Source of the DNA: Bacteroidales bacterium
GTDB lineage: Bacteria; Bacteroidota; Bacteroidia; Bacteroidales; Marinilabiliaceae
Length of the DNA stretch: 32,733 bases
Direction of reading: 5' to 3'
Assembly: GCA_900766825.1 (NCBI GenBank)
Contig: CAAFWU010000040.1
Location: 1 to 32,733, forward strand
Both the position numbers and the translations under genes were made by a program. The notes below the pieces were generated by a model. It ran no database searches, was not told where the DNA came from, and was given only the letters and a program-made list of their open reading frames with translations. The first letter of the stretch is position 1. Every line of letters starts with the position of its first letter. Below, in pieces: positions 1 through 8,426 of the stretch.

Positions 1-199
1 CCATTAAATTACTGAATATCATTGAATTAACCAACCCTTTAGCCTTCTTTTTTTATATCATTTTAACCTATGACTTGTCGATAGAGTCACTTGCGAAACT
101 TTAGGAAGACAACAACCTCCCGAGGATTTCCTTTTATCAATCCCACTCCTCCACACAACCCAAAAGCCTAATAGTCATTGTAATAAATTTTCTTAATTT

Positions 200-231
200 C
201 TTGCCCCAATACAAATAAAGAACTACTTTTG
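200..231 (+). promoter_or_regulatory. Predicted promoter of the str operon (rpsL-rpsG-fusA)
   Basis: TACTTTTG at 224-231 matches the Bacteroidetes -7 consensus TAnnTTTG. CTTG at 200-203 supplies a -33 element with a 20-nt spacer. Transcription should start near 237, giving a leader of about 78 nt before rpsL. The rest of 1-314 holds no ORF and no clear RNA gene. It contains only two short weak hairpins, TGACT/AGTCA at 71-89 and CCTC/GAGG at 116-125. Confidence 0.7.
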
Positions 232-314
232 CAACCGAAGACAATGGGTAAAGTATGTTTTATTAAACATCCTTTATTCATAACGAATTGATTTATTTAT
301 AGTTAAAAAGCAAA

Positions 315-719
315 ATGCCTACCATTCAACAATTGGTTCGCAAGGGTCGTGCCGAGCTGAAATCAAACAGCAAGTCGCCCGCTCTCGACTCTTGCCCACA
401 GCGTAGAGGCGTATGTGTACGTGTCTACACCACAACCCCTAAGAAACCTAACTCTGCTATGCGTAAGGTGGCTCGTGTCCGCCTCACCAATGGTAAAGAG
501 GTTAACGCCTACATCCCTGGCGAAGGTCACAACCTCCAGGAGCACTCTATTGTGCTCGTTCGTGGCGGTCGTGTTAAGGACCTCCCTGGTGTTCGTTATC
601 ACCTCGTTCGCGGCACTCTCGATGCTTCTGGTGTCGACGGTCGCATGCAGCGTCGCTCTAAATACGGCGCCAAGAGACCCAAAGCTGGCAAGGCTGCTGC
701 CGGTGCTAAGAAGAAATAA
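315..719 (+). CDS. rpsL: 30S ribosomal protein S12
   Basis: S12 sits at the decoding centre of the 30S subunit and helps monitor codon-anticodon pairing. The 134-aa product has the family start MPTIQQLVRKGR, the decoding loop TTTPKKPNSAMRK at about residues 39-51 and the second loop RGGRVKDLPGVRYH. The lysines where streptomycin-resistance substitutions usually arise (E. coli K42 and K87) have the sensitive wild-type state. It is the first gene of the ribosomal block, 84 nt after the predicted -7 element. The C-terminus is a Lys/Ala-rich tail. No Shine-Dalgarno sequence precedes the ATG, as is normal for this phylum. Confidence 0.98.
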   Translation: MPTIQQLVRKGRAELKSNSKSPALDSCPQRRGVCVRVYTTTPKKPNSAMRKVARVRLTNGKEVNAYIPGEGHNLQEHSIVLVRGGRVKDLPGVRYHLVRGTLDASGVDGRMQRRSKYGAKRPKAGKAAAGAKKK

Positions 720-758
720 TTCTTCAGCAGCTAATTGTTCATAAATATTTTTTAAAGC

Positions 759-865
759 CAGTCTTCTGTTTGTCCGTTGTCACTTACAGTTGAGTAAAGA
801 TGCGAATGCGCATCTTGAAGACACTTACATTTTGGCAGCTGATACTGAAGCTGATAAACAGACTG
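759..865 (+). promoter_or_regulatory. Structured rpsL-rpsG intercistronic RNA, candidate S7 control site
   Basis: The 153-nt gap between rpsL and rpsG is unusually long for this block and rich in inverted repeats. A perfect 8-bp hairpin AAGATGCG/CGCATCTT (797-804 and 809-816) is enclosed by GTCTTC/GAAGAC (761-766 and 817-822). A competing pairing joins CAGTC and CTGTTT near 759-770 with AAACAG and ACTG near 856-865, just before the rpsG start. In E. coli, S7 binds the S12-S7 intercistronic region and represses its own translation. The position is equivalent here, but S7 binding is inferred. Confidence 0.45.
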
Positions 866-872
866 TAATAAA

Positions 873-1349
873 ATGAGAAAGTCTAAGCCTAAGAAGAGAG
901 TCCTTCTTCCAGATCCTAAGTTCGGCGACGTTTTGGTTACCCAGTTCGTCAACAACATGATGTACGATGGCAAGAAATCAACCGCCTTCGGTATCTTCTA
1001 CAACGCCATCGACGCCATCGCTCCCAAAGCAGAGAAGGAAGGCAAACAACCCCTCGAGTACTTCAAGAAAGCTCTCGAGAATATTACCCCAACTGTCGAG
1101 GTAAAAAGTCGTCGCGTTGGTGGCGCAACTTTCCAGGTTCCTACCGAAATCCGCCCCGACCGCAAGGTTACTCTCTCTATCAAAAATATGATCATCTACG
1201 CTCGCAAACGTAGCGGTCACTCTATGGCAGAGAAACTGGCTGCCGAAATTAATGCGGCTTACAACCTCGAGGGCGGCGCTTTTAAGCGCAAGGAGGATAT
1301 GCACAAAATGGCCGAGGCCAACCGTGCTTTCGCCCACTTCCGTTTCTAA
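873..1349 (+). CDS. rpsG: 30S ribosomal protein S7
   Basis: S7 nucleates assembly of the 30S head and contacts the E-site tRNA. The 158-aa product has the family N-terminus MRKSKPKKRVLLPDPKFGD, the conserved VTQFVNNMMYDGKKSTA segment and the beta-hairpin region KSRRVGGATFQVP at about residues 77-89. The length is close to that of the short bacterial form. It is separated from rpsL by a structured 153-nt gap and followed 18 nt later by fusA, as in the classical str operon. The tuf gene that follows fusA in proteobacteria is absent here. Confidence 0.98.
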   Translation: MRKSKPKKRVLLPDPKFGDVLVTQFVNNMMYDGKKSTAFGIFYNAIDAIAPKAEKEGKQPLEYFKKALENITPTVEVKSRRVGGATFQVPTEIRPDRKVTLSIKNMIIYARKRSGHSMAEKLAAEINAAYNLEGGAFKRKEDMHKMAEANRAFAHFRF

Positions 1350-1367
1350 CTCTAAATAAACAATTCA

Positions 1368-3473
1368 ATGTCTGACCTTCATAATACTCGCAACATCGGC
1401 ATCATGGCCCACATCGATGCTGGTAAGACCACTACCACCGAGCGCATACTCTTCTACACTGGTATCACTCACAAAATCGGTGAGGTGCATGACGGTGCTG
1501 CGACAATGGACTGGATGGTTCAGGAGCAAGAGCGTGGTATCACCATCACCTCTGCTGCCGTAACCGCTACCTGGAAATACCAAAACCAGCCCTACAAGAT
1601 CAACATCATCGATACCCCAGGTCACGTTGACTTCACCGTTGAGGTCGAGCGCTCGCTCCGTATCCTCGATGGCGCTGTTGCCCTCTTTTGTGCCGTAGGC
1701 GGTGTTCAGCCTCAGTCTGAGACCGTTTGGCATCAGGCAACACGCTACAACGTTCCTCGTATCGCTTTCGTCAACAAAATGGATCGCTCTGGCGCCAACT
1801 TCTTCGATGTTGTACGCCAGATTAAGGAAGTCCTCAAGGCTAACCCCGTACCCGTTGTTATCCCCATCGGTGCCGAGGATTCTTTTGAGGGCGTTGTTGA
1901 CCTCATCAAGATGAAAGAGATCGTCTGGACCGACCACGACGTACTCGGCTCTACCTTCGAGTATCACGACATCCGCGAAAGCCTTCAGGCTGAAGCCGAG
2001 GAGTGGAGAGCTAAAATGCTCGAAGAGGTCGCTGCTCAAGACGAAGCTCTTATGGAGAAGTATCTCGAGACCGAGACCCTCTCTGAGGAGGAAATCATCT
2101 CTGGTCTCCGCAAGGGTACCATCGCTCAGACCCTCAACCCTGTCCTCTGCGGTTCTTCCTTCCGCAACAAGGGTGTTCAGCGTCTCCTCGATGCCATCGT
2201 AACCTTCTTGCCCAGCCCTCTCGACTTGCCCCCTGTTACTGGTACCAACCCCCACACTGGCGAGCAAGAAGAGCGTAAGCATTCGGTCGATGAGCCCATG
2301 TCTACTCTCGCTTTCAAGATCGCTACCGACCCATTCGTTGGTCGTCTCGCCTACATCCGCGTCTACTCAGGTAAGATCGATGCTGGTTCCTACGTTCTCA
2401 ACACACGTACCGACAAGAAAGAGCGTATCGCTCGTATCTTCCAGATGAAGTCCAATAAACAGATTCCTCTCGATCTCATCGAGGCTGGTGATATCGGTGC
2501 TGCTGTAGGTTTCAAGGACATCAAGACTGGTGATACCCTCTGCGACGAGAACCATCCCATCGCTCTCGAATCTATGGACTTCCCCGATCCCGTTATCGGC
2601 ATCTCCGTAGAGCCTAAGAGCACTCAGGATATGGACAAACTCACCAACGCTCTCCTCAAGTTGGCAGAGGAAGACCCAACCTTCCGCTTCCACACCGACG
2701 AGGAAACTGGTCAGACAGTTATCGAGGGTATGGGTGAGCTCCACCTCGATATCATCCTCGACCGTCTCCGTCGAGAATTCAAGGTAGAGTGCAACCAAGG
2801 CAAACCTCAGGTTTCTTACCGCGAGGCTATCAAGGGCTCTTGCGAGCACCGTGAGGTCTTCAAGAAGCAGACTGGTGGTCGTGGTAAGTTCGCCGACATC
2901 ATCGTCCGCATTGAGCCCGCCGACGAAGGCAAAACTGGTCTCCAGTTCTTCAACGAGGTTAAGGGTGGCAACGTTCCCAAGGAGTTTATCCCTGCTGTTG
3001 AAAAAGGCTTCACCGATGCCATGAAGAACGGCGTTCTTGCTGGCTACATCGTAGAGAGCCTCAAGGTAACCCTCCTCGATGGTTCTTTCCACCCCGTCGA
3101 CTCCGATGCACTCTCTTTCGAGCTCGCTGCTCGCGGCGCTTTCAAAGAGGCATGCGCTAAGGCCAATCCTATCCTCCTCGAGCCTATCATGAAGGTAGAG
3201 GTCCTCACCCCAGAGGAGTACATGGGTAGCATCATCGGCGACCTCAACACCCGTCGTGGTCAGATCGAAGGAATGGAAGAGAAGAACGGTCAACGTATCA
3301 TCAAAGCAAAGGTGCCCCTCTCGACACTCTTCGGCTACGTTACCGACCTCCGCACCATCTCTTCAGGTCGTGCAACCCAGTCCATGGAGTTCCTTGAGTA
3401 TGCAGAGCTCTCCAAGAGCCTCGCTACTGAGGTCCTCAAAGAGGTAAAGGGACATCCTGAACTTCTTAAATAA
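1368..3473 (+). CDS. fusA: Elongation factor G
   Basis: EF-G is the GTPase that drives translocation of tRNA and mRNA after peptide transfer and, with the recycling factor, splits ribosomes. The 701-aa protein has G1 AHIDAGKTT (residues 14-22), G3 DTPGH (82-86) and G4 NKMD, followed by the five-domain EF-G layout and a full C-terminal domain. The length is standard. It lies 18 nt after rpsG and closes the str part of the block. The next gene, rpsJ, starts 74 nt later beyond a long stem-loop. Several long open frames on the opposite strand are codon-bias shadows. Confidence 0.98.
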   Translation: MSDLHNTRNIGIMAHIDAGKTTTTERILFYTGITHKIGEVHDGAATMDWMVQEQERGITITSAAVTATWKYQNQPYKINIIDTPGHVDFTVEVERSLRILDGAVALFCAVGGVQPQSETVWHQATRYNVPRIAFVNKMDRSGANFFDVVRQIKEVLKANPVPVVIPIGAEDSFEGVVDLIKMKEIVWTDHDVLGSTFEYHDIRESLQAEAEEWRAKMLEEVAAQDEALMEKYLETETLSEEEIISGLRKGTIAQTLNPVLCGSSFRNKGVQRLLDAIVTFLPSPLDLPPVTGTNPHTGEQEERKHSVDEPMSTLAFKIATDPFVGRLAYIRVYSGKIDAGSYVLNTRTDKKERIARIFQMKSNKQIPLDLIEAGDIGAAVGFKDIKTGDTLCDENHPIALESMDFPDPVIGISVEPKSTQDMDKLTNALLKLAEEDPTFRFHTDEETGQTVIEGMGELHLDIILDRLRREFKVECNQGKPQVSYREAIKGSCEHREVFKKQTGGRGKFADIIVRIEPADEGKTGLQFFNEVKGGNVPKEFIPAVEKGFTDAMKNGVLAGYIVESLKVTLLDGSFHPVDSDALSFELAARGAFKEACAKANPILLEPIMKVEVLTPEEYMGSIIGDLNTRRGQIEGMEEKNGQRIIKAKVPLSTLFGYVTDLRTISSGRATQSMEFLEYAELSKSLATEVLKEVKGHPELLK

Positions 3474-3480
3474 ACTTAAA

Positions 3481-3520
3481 AGTGAGGCGAGTTAGCGAAT
3501 GACTCTTAGCTCGTCTCACT
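3481..3520 (+). promoter_or_regulatory. Long stem-loop between fusA and rpsJ
   Basis: Positions 3481-3495 pair with 3506-3520 to form a 15-bp stem, including three G-T wobbles, around a 10-nt loop. The base is AGTGAGGCGAG/CTCGTCTCACT. Only CTTCTATAAC follows, so it is at best a weak terminator. It lies exactly where the str genes end and the S10 genes begin, so it may attenuate readthrough or protect or process the mRNA. I see no TAnnTTTG promoter between it and rpsJ. Confidence 0.55.
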
Positions 3521-3547
3521 CTTCTATAACTATTCATTAATTCCATA

Positions 3548-3853
3548 ATGAGTCAAAAAATTAGAATTAAACTGAAGTCTTACGACCATAACTTGGTCGA
3601 TAAGTCTGCCGAGAAGATCGTGAAGACCGTCAAGGCAACCGACGCTGTAGTCAGCGGTCCAATTCCTCTGCCCACAGAGAAGAGAATTTTTACTATCTTG
3701 CGCTCAACTTTCGTAAACAAGAAGTCGCGTGAGCAGTTTCAGCTCTCTTCTTACAAGCGCCTCATCGACATCTATAGCTCTACTTCCAAGACTATCGATG
3801 CTCTCATGAAGCTCGAATTGCCCAGCGGCGTCGAAGTTGAAATCAAAGTGTAG
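3548..3853 (+). CDS. rpsJ: 30S ribosomal protein S10 (NusE)
   Basis: S10 belongs to the 30S head and, as NusE, pairs with NusB in transcription antitermination. The 101-aa product begins MSQKIRIKLKSYDHNLVDKS and contains the conserved GPIPLPTEKRIFTILRS region, with the usual family length. It is the first gene of the S10 cluster, 28 nt after the fusA-rpsJ stem-loop and 45 nt before rplC. No promoter is visible directly upstream, so it is probably transcribed by readthrough from fusA. Confidence 0.98.
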   Translation: MSQKIRIKLKSYDHNLVDKSAEKIVKTVKATDAVVSGPIPLPTEKRIFTILRSTFVNKKSREQFQLSSYKRLIDIYSSTSKTIDALMKLELPSGVEVEIKV

Positions 3854-3898
3854 TGAATACACTAACAACCTAAAAATCAGTTTTTTAATCTAACATCA

Positions 3899-4516
3899 AT
3901 GCCAGGATTAATTGGAAAAAAAATCGGAATGACTTCCGTTTTCAGTGCCGAGGGGAAAAGCATCCCATGCACTGTTATCGAAGCTGGTCCTTGCCACGTC
4001 ACACAGATTAAGTCTGTTGAGGTCGATGGTTACGAGGCCGTACAGCTGGCCTATGACGAGAAAAAGGAGAAGCACACAACAGCTCAAATGCTCGGCCACT
4101 TCAAAAAGGCTGGCGTTGCGCCTCAGCGCAAACTCGTTGAGTTCGCTAGCTTCGACAAAGAACTCAACCTCGGTGACGCTGTTACCGTTGACATCTTCGA
4201 AGAGAACTCCTTCGTCGATATCGTAGGCACCAGCAAAGGTAAAGGCTTCCAAGGTGTTGTCGGTCGCCATGGCTTCGGCGGTGTCGGTCAAAGCACTCAC
4301 GGTCAGCACAACCGTCTCCGCGCTCCAGGTTCTGTCGGCGCTTCGTCTTATCCTTCTCGTGTGTTCCCAGGTATGCGTATGGCTGGTCGTACCGGTGGAG
4401 ACCGTGTTAAGGTCGAGAACCTGAAGATCATCAAGGTCATCCCAGAAAACAACCTCATCGTCGTTAAGGGTTCTGTTCCAGGTTGCAAAGGGTCTTACTT
4501 AATCATTGAGCAGTAG
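3899..4516 (+). CDS. rplC: 50S ribosomal protein L3
   Basis: L3 is an early 50S assembly protein whose loop reaches toward the peptidyl-transferase centre. The 205-aa product begins MPGLIGKKIGMTSVF and carries the conserved VVGRHGFGGVGQSTHGQHN segment. That segment includes the glutamine region that PrmB methylates in other bacteria. Its length fits the family. rplD follows after 5 nt, consistent with one cotranscribed and probably translationally coupled cluster. Confidence 0.98.
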   Translation: MPGLIGKKIGMTSVFSAEGKSIPCTVIEAGPCHVTQIKSVEVDGYEAVQLAYDEKKEKHTTAQMLGHFKKAGVAPQRKLVEFASFDKELNLGDAVTVDIFEENSFVDIVGTSKGKGFQGVVGRHGFGGVGQSTHGQHNRLRAPGSVGASSYPSRVFPGMRMAGRTGGDRVKVENLKIIKVIPENNLIVVKGSVPGCKGSYLIIEQ

Positions 4517-4521
4517 AACAA

Positions 4522-5154
4522 ATGGAAATTAAGGTTTTAAACAAAGAAGGTAAGGAGACCGGCAGGACTGTCAACCTCCCTGAGGCTGTCTTCGCAATTG
4601 AGCAGCCTAATGACCATGCAATCTACCTCGACGTCAAGCAGTACCTCGCCAACCAACGCCAAGGTACCCACAAAGCTAAAGAACGCTCTGAGGTTGCCAA
4701 GTCAACTCGCAAAATCAAAAAGCAAAAAGGTACTGGCGGCGCTCGCGCTGGCGCGCTCGGTTCGCCTGTGTTCGTTGGTGGTGGCCGCGTTTTCGGTCCT
4801 CGTCCTCGCAACTACTCCTTCAAGCTCAACAAAAAACTCAAGGATCTCGCTCGTCGTTCTGCTCTCACCTACAAAGCTGCCGAGAATAGCATCATCGTAG
4901 TTGAGGACTTTACTTTCGAGGCTCCTAAAACCAAGGACTTCGTTGCCTTCAAGAACAATCTCAACATTGCTGAAGGTACACGCTCGCTCCTCGTCCTTCC
5001 TACCGTAGACAAGAACATCTACCTCTCTGCTCGCAATCTCCAGAAAACCGAGATCGTATCTGCAGCTGACATCAACACCTACGGTATCCTCAAGGCCAAG
5101 AGCCTCGTTATCTTCGAGAGCGCTCTCAAGCAATTCGAGTCTAAAAACGCCTAA
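4522..5154 (+). CDS. rplD: 50S ribosomal protein L4
   Basis: L4 lines the nascent-peptide exit tunnel. In E. coli it also represses the S10 operon, but I cannot see such a target here. The 210-aa product has the long tunnel loop KKQKGTGGARAGALGSPVFV at about residues 68-87, where macrolide-resistance changes cluster; the conserved TGGARAG core is intact. It sits 5 nt after rplC and 12 nt before rplW. Confidence 0.97.
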   Translation: MEIKVLNKEGKETGRTVNLPEAVFAIEQPNDHAIYLDVKQYLANQRQGTHKAKERSEVAKSTRKIKKQKGTGGARAGALGSPVFVGGGRVFGPRPRNYSFKLNKKLKDLARRSALTYKAAENSIIVVEDFTFEAPKTKDFVAFKNNLNIAEGTRSLLVLPTVDKNIYLSARNLQKTEIVSAADINTYGILKAKSLVIFESALKQFESKNA

Positions 5155-5166
5155 CGAGTATCAACA

Positions 5167-5460
5167 ATGAGTGTTATTATCAAACCCTTGGTCACTGAGA
5201 AGATGACCAAGATCTCTGAGAAATTCAGCAACCGTTATGGCTTCATCGTCGACAAAAAAGCCGACAAAATCGCCATCAAAAAGGCTGTTGAAGAACTCTA
5301 TGACGTTAAGGTAGTTAAGGTTAATACCCTTATCGCACCTGCCAAAAAAAGGAACCGATACACCAAAGCTGGCATCATCTCCGGCTCGGTGCCTTCTTAC
5401 AAGAAGGCCTACGTTACTCTCGCTGAGGGCAACTCTATCGATTTTTATAGCAACATCTAG
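5167..5460 (+). CDS. rplW: 50S ribosomal protein L23
   Basis: L23 lies at the tunnel exit and is the docking site for trigger factor and the signal recognition particle. The 97-aa product has the N-terminal IIKPLVTEKMTK motif and the YDVKVVKVNTL segment typical of the family. It is 12 nt after rplD and 5 nt before rplB. The length is normal and there is no sign of frameshift or fusion. Confidence 0.97.
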   Translation: MSVIIKPLVTEKMTKISEKFSNRYGFIVDKKADKIAIKKAVEELYDVKVVKVNTLIAPAKKRNRYTKAGIISGSVPSYKKAYVTLAEGNSIDFYSNI

Positions 5461-5465
5461 TACAA

Positions 5466-6290
5466 ATGGCAGTTAAGAAATTAAAGCCCGTTACACCGGG
5501 GCAGAGAAACAAAGTTATTGGCACGTTTGATACGATTACGTCAAGCACGCCAGAGAAGTCTTTGCTGCGTCCTCTTAAGAAAACTGGCGGTCGTAACAAT
5601 ACCGGCAAGATGACCATGCGCAACATCGGCGGCGGTCACAAGAGGAAATACAGAGTAATCGATTTCAAGAGAAACAAAGACGGTGTTAATGCAGTCGTCG
5701 AGTCAATCCAATACGATCCTAATCGTTCCGCTCGCATCGCTCTGCTCGTCTATGAGGACGGCGAAAAGCGCTACATCCTCGCTCCCAACGGTCTCCAGGT
5801 CGGTCAAACCGTAGCTTCTGGTGCCGAGGTAGCTCCCGAGGTAGGAAACGCTCTCCCTCTCGCCGTTATTCCTCTCGGCACTATCATCCACAACATCGAA
5901 CTTCGCCCTGGACAGGGTGGTGTTATCGCTCGCAGTGCCGGCACTTTTGCTCAGCTCTCCGCTCGTGATGGCAACTACGCAGTTATCAAGATGCCTTCTG
6001 GCGAGACTCGTCTCATCCTCACCACATGCAAAGCTACCGTTGGTGTAGTCGGCAATTCCGATCACGCCCTTGAGAAGTCTGGTAAGGCTGGTCGCTCTCG
6101 CTGGCTCGGTCGTCGCCCACGTGTTCGCGGTGTCGTTATGAACCCTGTCGATCACCCAATGGGTGGTGGTGAAGGTCGCGCTTCTGGTGGACATCCTCGT
6201 TCACGCAAGGGCCTCCTCGCCAAAGGCTACAAGACGCGTGCTCCTAAGAAGAACTCGTCTAAGTACATCATCGAGAGACGTAAAAAGTAA
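5466..6290 (+). CDS. rplB: 50S ribosomal protein L2
   Basis: L2 is a large primary rRNA-binding protein needed for subunit association and peptidyl-transferase activity. The 274-aa product has the family start MAVKKLKPVTPGQR, GGHKRKYRVIDFKR and the C-terminal NPVDHPMGGGEGRASGGHP signature. That signature includes the conserved histidine near the peptidyl-transferase centre. It is 5 nt after rplW and 19 nt before rpsS. Confidence 0.98.
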   Translation: MAVKKLKPVTPGQRNKVIGTFDTITSSTPEKSLLRPLKKTGGRNNTGKMTMRNIGGGHKRKYRVIDFKRNKDGVNAVVESIQYDPNRSARIALLVYEDGEKRYILAPNGLQVGQTVASGAEVAPEVGNALPLAVIPLGTIIHNIELRPGQGGVIARSAGTFAQLSARDGNYAVIKMPSGETRLILTTCKATVGVVGNSDHALEKSGKAGRSRWLGRRPRVRGVVMNPVDHPMGGGEGRASGGHPRSRKGLLAKGYKTRAPKKNSSKYIIERRKK

Positions 6291-6309
6291 CTGCTAACTA
6301 ATTCATCAC

Positions 6310-6576
6310 ATGAGCAGATCTTTAAAGAAGGGACCGTACATCAATCTCAAACTCGAGAAGAAAATTCTCGCCATGAACGAGTCTGGCAAAAAGTCTGTTG
6401 TAAAGACTTGGGCCAGAGCTTCCATGATCTCACCCGATTTCGTAGGTCACACAGTTGCTGTACACAACGGCAACAAGTTCATTCCTGTCTACGTTACTGA
6501 GAACATGGTTGGTCACAAACTTGGTGAGTTCGCTCCTACACGTACGTTCCGTGGTCACAGCGGCAACCGCAAGTAG
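6310..6576 (+). CDS. rpsS: 30S ribosomal protein S19
   Basis: S19 forms part of the 30S head and of a bridge to the 50S subunit, with S13. The 88-aa product begins MSRSLKKGPYINLKLEKK and ends with the conserved HKLGEFAPTRTFRGHSG region. The length is normal. It lies between rplB and rplV, with a 33-nt gap to rplV, in the standard S10-operon order. Confidence 0.98.
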   Translation: MSRSLKKGPYINLKLEKKILAMNESGKKSVVKTWARASMISPDFVGHTVAVHNGNKFIPVYVTENMVGHKLGEFAPTRTFRGHSGNRK

Positions 6577-6609
6577 TTTCCGCACTAACACCATTTTCAG
6601 ATTCTAAAA

Positions 6610-7023
6610 ATGAGCAAAAGAAAAACAAATATGGCAGATGCCATTAAAGAGGCTCGCAAGACTCAGTACTTCGCCTCTTTACGCAACTGTCCCACTTCGC
6701 CCCGCAAGATGAAGCTCGTTGCTGACCTCATCCGCGGCAAGGAGGTTAATCAGGCTCTCGGCATCCTCAAGTTCTCTAAACAGGACGCCTCTTTCCGCCT
6801 CGAGAAACTCCTCCTCTCGGCTATCGATAACTGGAAGCAAAAGAACGAGGGCGCAAACGTCGAAGACGCTAATCTCTACGTCAAGACCATCTTCGTTGAC
6901 TCTGCCAGAGTCCTCAAGCGCCTCCGCCCTGCTCCTCAGGGTCGCGCTCATCGCATCCTCAAACGCTCCAATCACGTCACTATCTTCGTAGATAGCTTAC
7001 CAACCGATAACCAAGAGAAATAA
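6610..7023 (+). CDS. rplV: 50S ribosomal protein L22
   Basis: L22 contributes the extended beta-hairpin that, with L4, forms the exit-tunnel constriction. The 137-aa product contains NCPTSPRKMKLVADLIRGK and, toward the C-terminus, RLRPAPQGRAHRILKRSNHV, which is the tunnel hairpin. About 15 extra N-terminal residues precede the conserved core. The upstream ATG is used because it leaves only a 33-nt gap; an internal ATG (residue 8) is possible. rpsC begins 4 nt later. Confidence 0.96.
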   Translation: MSKRKTNMADAIKEARKTQYFASLRNCPTSPRKMKLVADLIRGKEVNQALGILKFSKQDASFRLEKLLLSAIDNWKQKNEGANVEDANLYVKTIFVDSARVLKRLRPAPQGRAHRILKRSNHVTIFVDSLPTDNQEK

Positions 7024-7027
7024 GCAA

Positions 7028-7771
7028 ATGGGACAGAAAATTAATCCAATTAGCAACCGACTCGGTATCACTCGTGGTTGGGACTCTGTTTGGTACGGTG
7101 GCGACAACTACGGTGCCAAGATCGTTGAAGACCAGAAAATCCGTAAGTACCTCAACACCCGTCTCGGCAAAGCTAGCCTCTCTCGCATCGTAATCGAGCG
7201 CACTATGAAGATGGTAACCATCACCATCTTCACAGCTAAGCCTGGTTTCATCATCGGCAAAAACGGCGAGGAAGTTAACAAGATCAAAGAAGAGCTCAGC
7301 AAAGTCTTCAAACAAGAGATCCAAATCAACATCTTCGAAGTTAAGCGCCCCGACCTCGATGCTACAATCGTTGCCAACAGCATCGCACGTCAGCTCGAAG
7401 GTCGAGTAGCTTACCGTCGTGCCATCAAGACAGCCCTCGCCAATGCTCAGCGCAGCCAGGCCGAAGGCATCAAGATTCAGGTCAGCGGCCGTCTCAACGG
7501 CGCCGAAATGCGCCGCAAAGAGATGTTCAAAGAGGGTCGTACTCCTCTCCATACCTTCCGCGCAGATATCGACTTCTGCCAAGCCGAAGCTCTCACAAAA
7601 ATGGGTGTCATCGGTGTAAAGGTTTGGATCTGCAAAGGCGAAGTCTATGGAAAACGTGACCTCACCGTCACTGTTCCAGAAAAGGCTCAAAAGCCCGCCA
7701 ACGATCGCGAAAACGGTTTCCGCGGAGATCGCGGTACCAGAAGAAGGAGAAACAATAACCAGCAGCATTAA
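7028..7771 (+). CDS. rpsC: 30S ribosomal protein S3
   Basis: S3 guards the mRNA entry channel together with S4 and S5 and contributes to mRNA unwinding. The 247-aa product has the family start MGQKINPISNRLG, a KH-type RNA-binding loop in KPGFIIGKNGEEVNKIKEEL and the S3 C-terminal domain. It ends in a basic Arg/Asn tail that is longer than in E. coli and common in this phylum. It is packed 4 nt after rplV and 10 nt before rplP. Confidence 0.98.
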   Translation: MGQKINPISNRLGITRGWDSVWYGGDNYGAKIVEDQKIRKYLNTRLGKASLSRIVIERTMKMVTITIFTAKPGFIIGKNGEEVNKIKEELSKVFKQEIQINIFEVKRPDLDATIVANSIARQLEGRVAYRRAIKTALANAQRSQAEGIKIQVSGRLNGAEMRRKEMFKEGRTPLHTFRADIDFCQAEALTKMGVIGVKVWICKGEVYGKRDLTVTVPEKAQKPANDRENGFRGDRGTRRRRNNNQQH

Positions 7772-7781
7772 TTGAATCACG

Positions 7782-8219
7782 ATGTTACAACCTAAGAGAG
7801 TCAAATTTAGGAGACCACAAGACGGCCGTCGCAAAAACGACGGTGTCGCACACCGCGGCACAGACCTCGCCTTCGGCTCCTTCGGTATAAAGTCCCTCGG
7901 AACACTCTGGATCACAGCTCGTCAAATCGAGGCCGCTCGTATCGCTGTTACTCGTTACATGCAACGTGAAGGTCAGATCTGGATCCGCATCTTCCCCGAC
8001 AAACCTATCACCCGCAAGCCTGCCGACGTACGTATGGGTAAAGGTAAAGGTGATCCAGCTGGCTTCGTAGCAGCTGTTAAGCCTGGCATGATGCTCATAG
8101 AGTGTGAGGGCGTTTCCCTCGCAGTTGCTAAGGAAGCTCTCCGACTCGCTGCGCAAAAACTCCCGATCAAGACGAAGTTCGTCATTCGCCGTGATTATGT
8201 CGAATCTGCAAACGCATAA
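7782..8219 (+). CDS. rplP: 50S ribosomal protein L16
   Basis: L16 shapes the A-site tRNA channel and is one of the last proteins to join the 50S subunit. The 145-aa product begins MLQPKRVKFRRPQDGR and has the family segments YMQREGQIWIRIFPDKP and RMGKGKGDPAGFVAAVKPG. It overlaps neither neighbour; rpmC starts 2 nt after its stop, which suggests translational coupling. Confidence 0.97.
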   Translation: MLQPKRVKFRRPQDGRRKNDGVAHRGTDLAFGSFGIKSLGTLWITARQIEAARIAVTRYMQREGQIWIRIFPDKPITRKPADVRMGKGKGDPAGFVAAVKPGMMLIECEGVSLAVAKEALRLAAQKLPIKTKFVIRRDYVESANA

Positions 8220-8221
8220 CA

Positions 8222-8416
8222 ATGAAAGCATCTGAAATAAGAGGTCTTTCGGTTTCCGAGATCGAGGAGAAACTCGCTGCAGCAAAAGCTGAGCTCCAAA
8301 AGCTCACACTCGCGCATGCCATCTCCCCCATCGAAAACCCTACGAAGATCACTAAGACACGTAAGGATATCGCTCGTCTGAATACTATCCTCACCGAGAA
8401 GAACAATGTTAAATAA
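8222..8416 (+). CDS. rpmC: 50S ribosomal protein L29
   Basis: L29 is a small helical-hairpin protein at the tunnel exit next to L23. The 64-aa product has the pattern KASEIRGLSVSEIEEKLAAA followed by ISPIENPTKITKTRKDIARL, which is the L29 layout and length. It lies 2 nt after rplP. An upstream ATG of the following gene overlaps its last codons, but the likelier rpsQ start is 10 nt beyond its stop. Confidence 0.96.
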   Translation: MKASEIRGLSVSEIEEKLAAAKAELQKLTLAHAISPIENPTKITKTRKDIARLNTILTEKNNVK

Positions 8417-8426
8417 CTCAGCGGAG

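Noticed and set aside
1365..3293. Long open frames on the - strand across fusA (305 and 308 codons)
   Set aside because: They lie wholly within fusA and arise from its strong codon bias; neither translation resembles a protein family.
3848..3862. Five-bp hairpin GTGTA/TACAC over the rpsJ stop codon
   Set aside because: Short AT-rich stem, likely chance; no T-run or control context.
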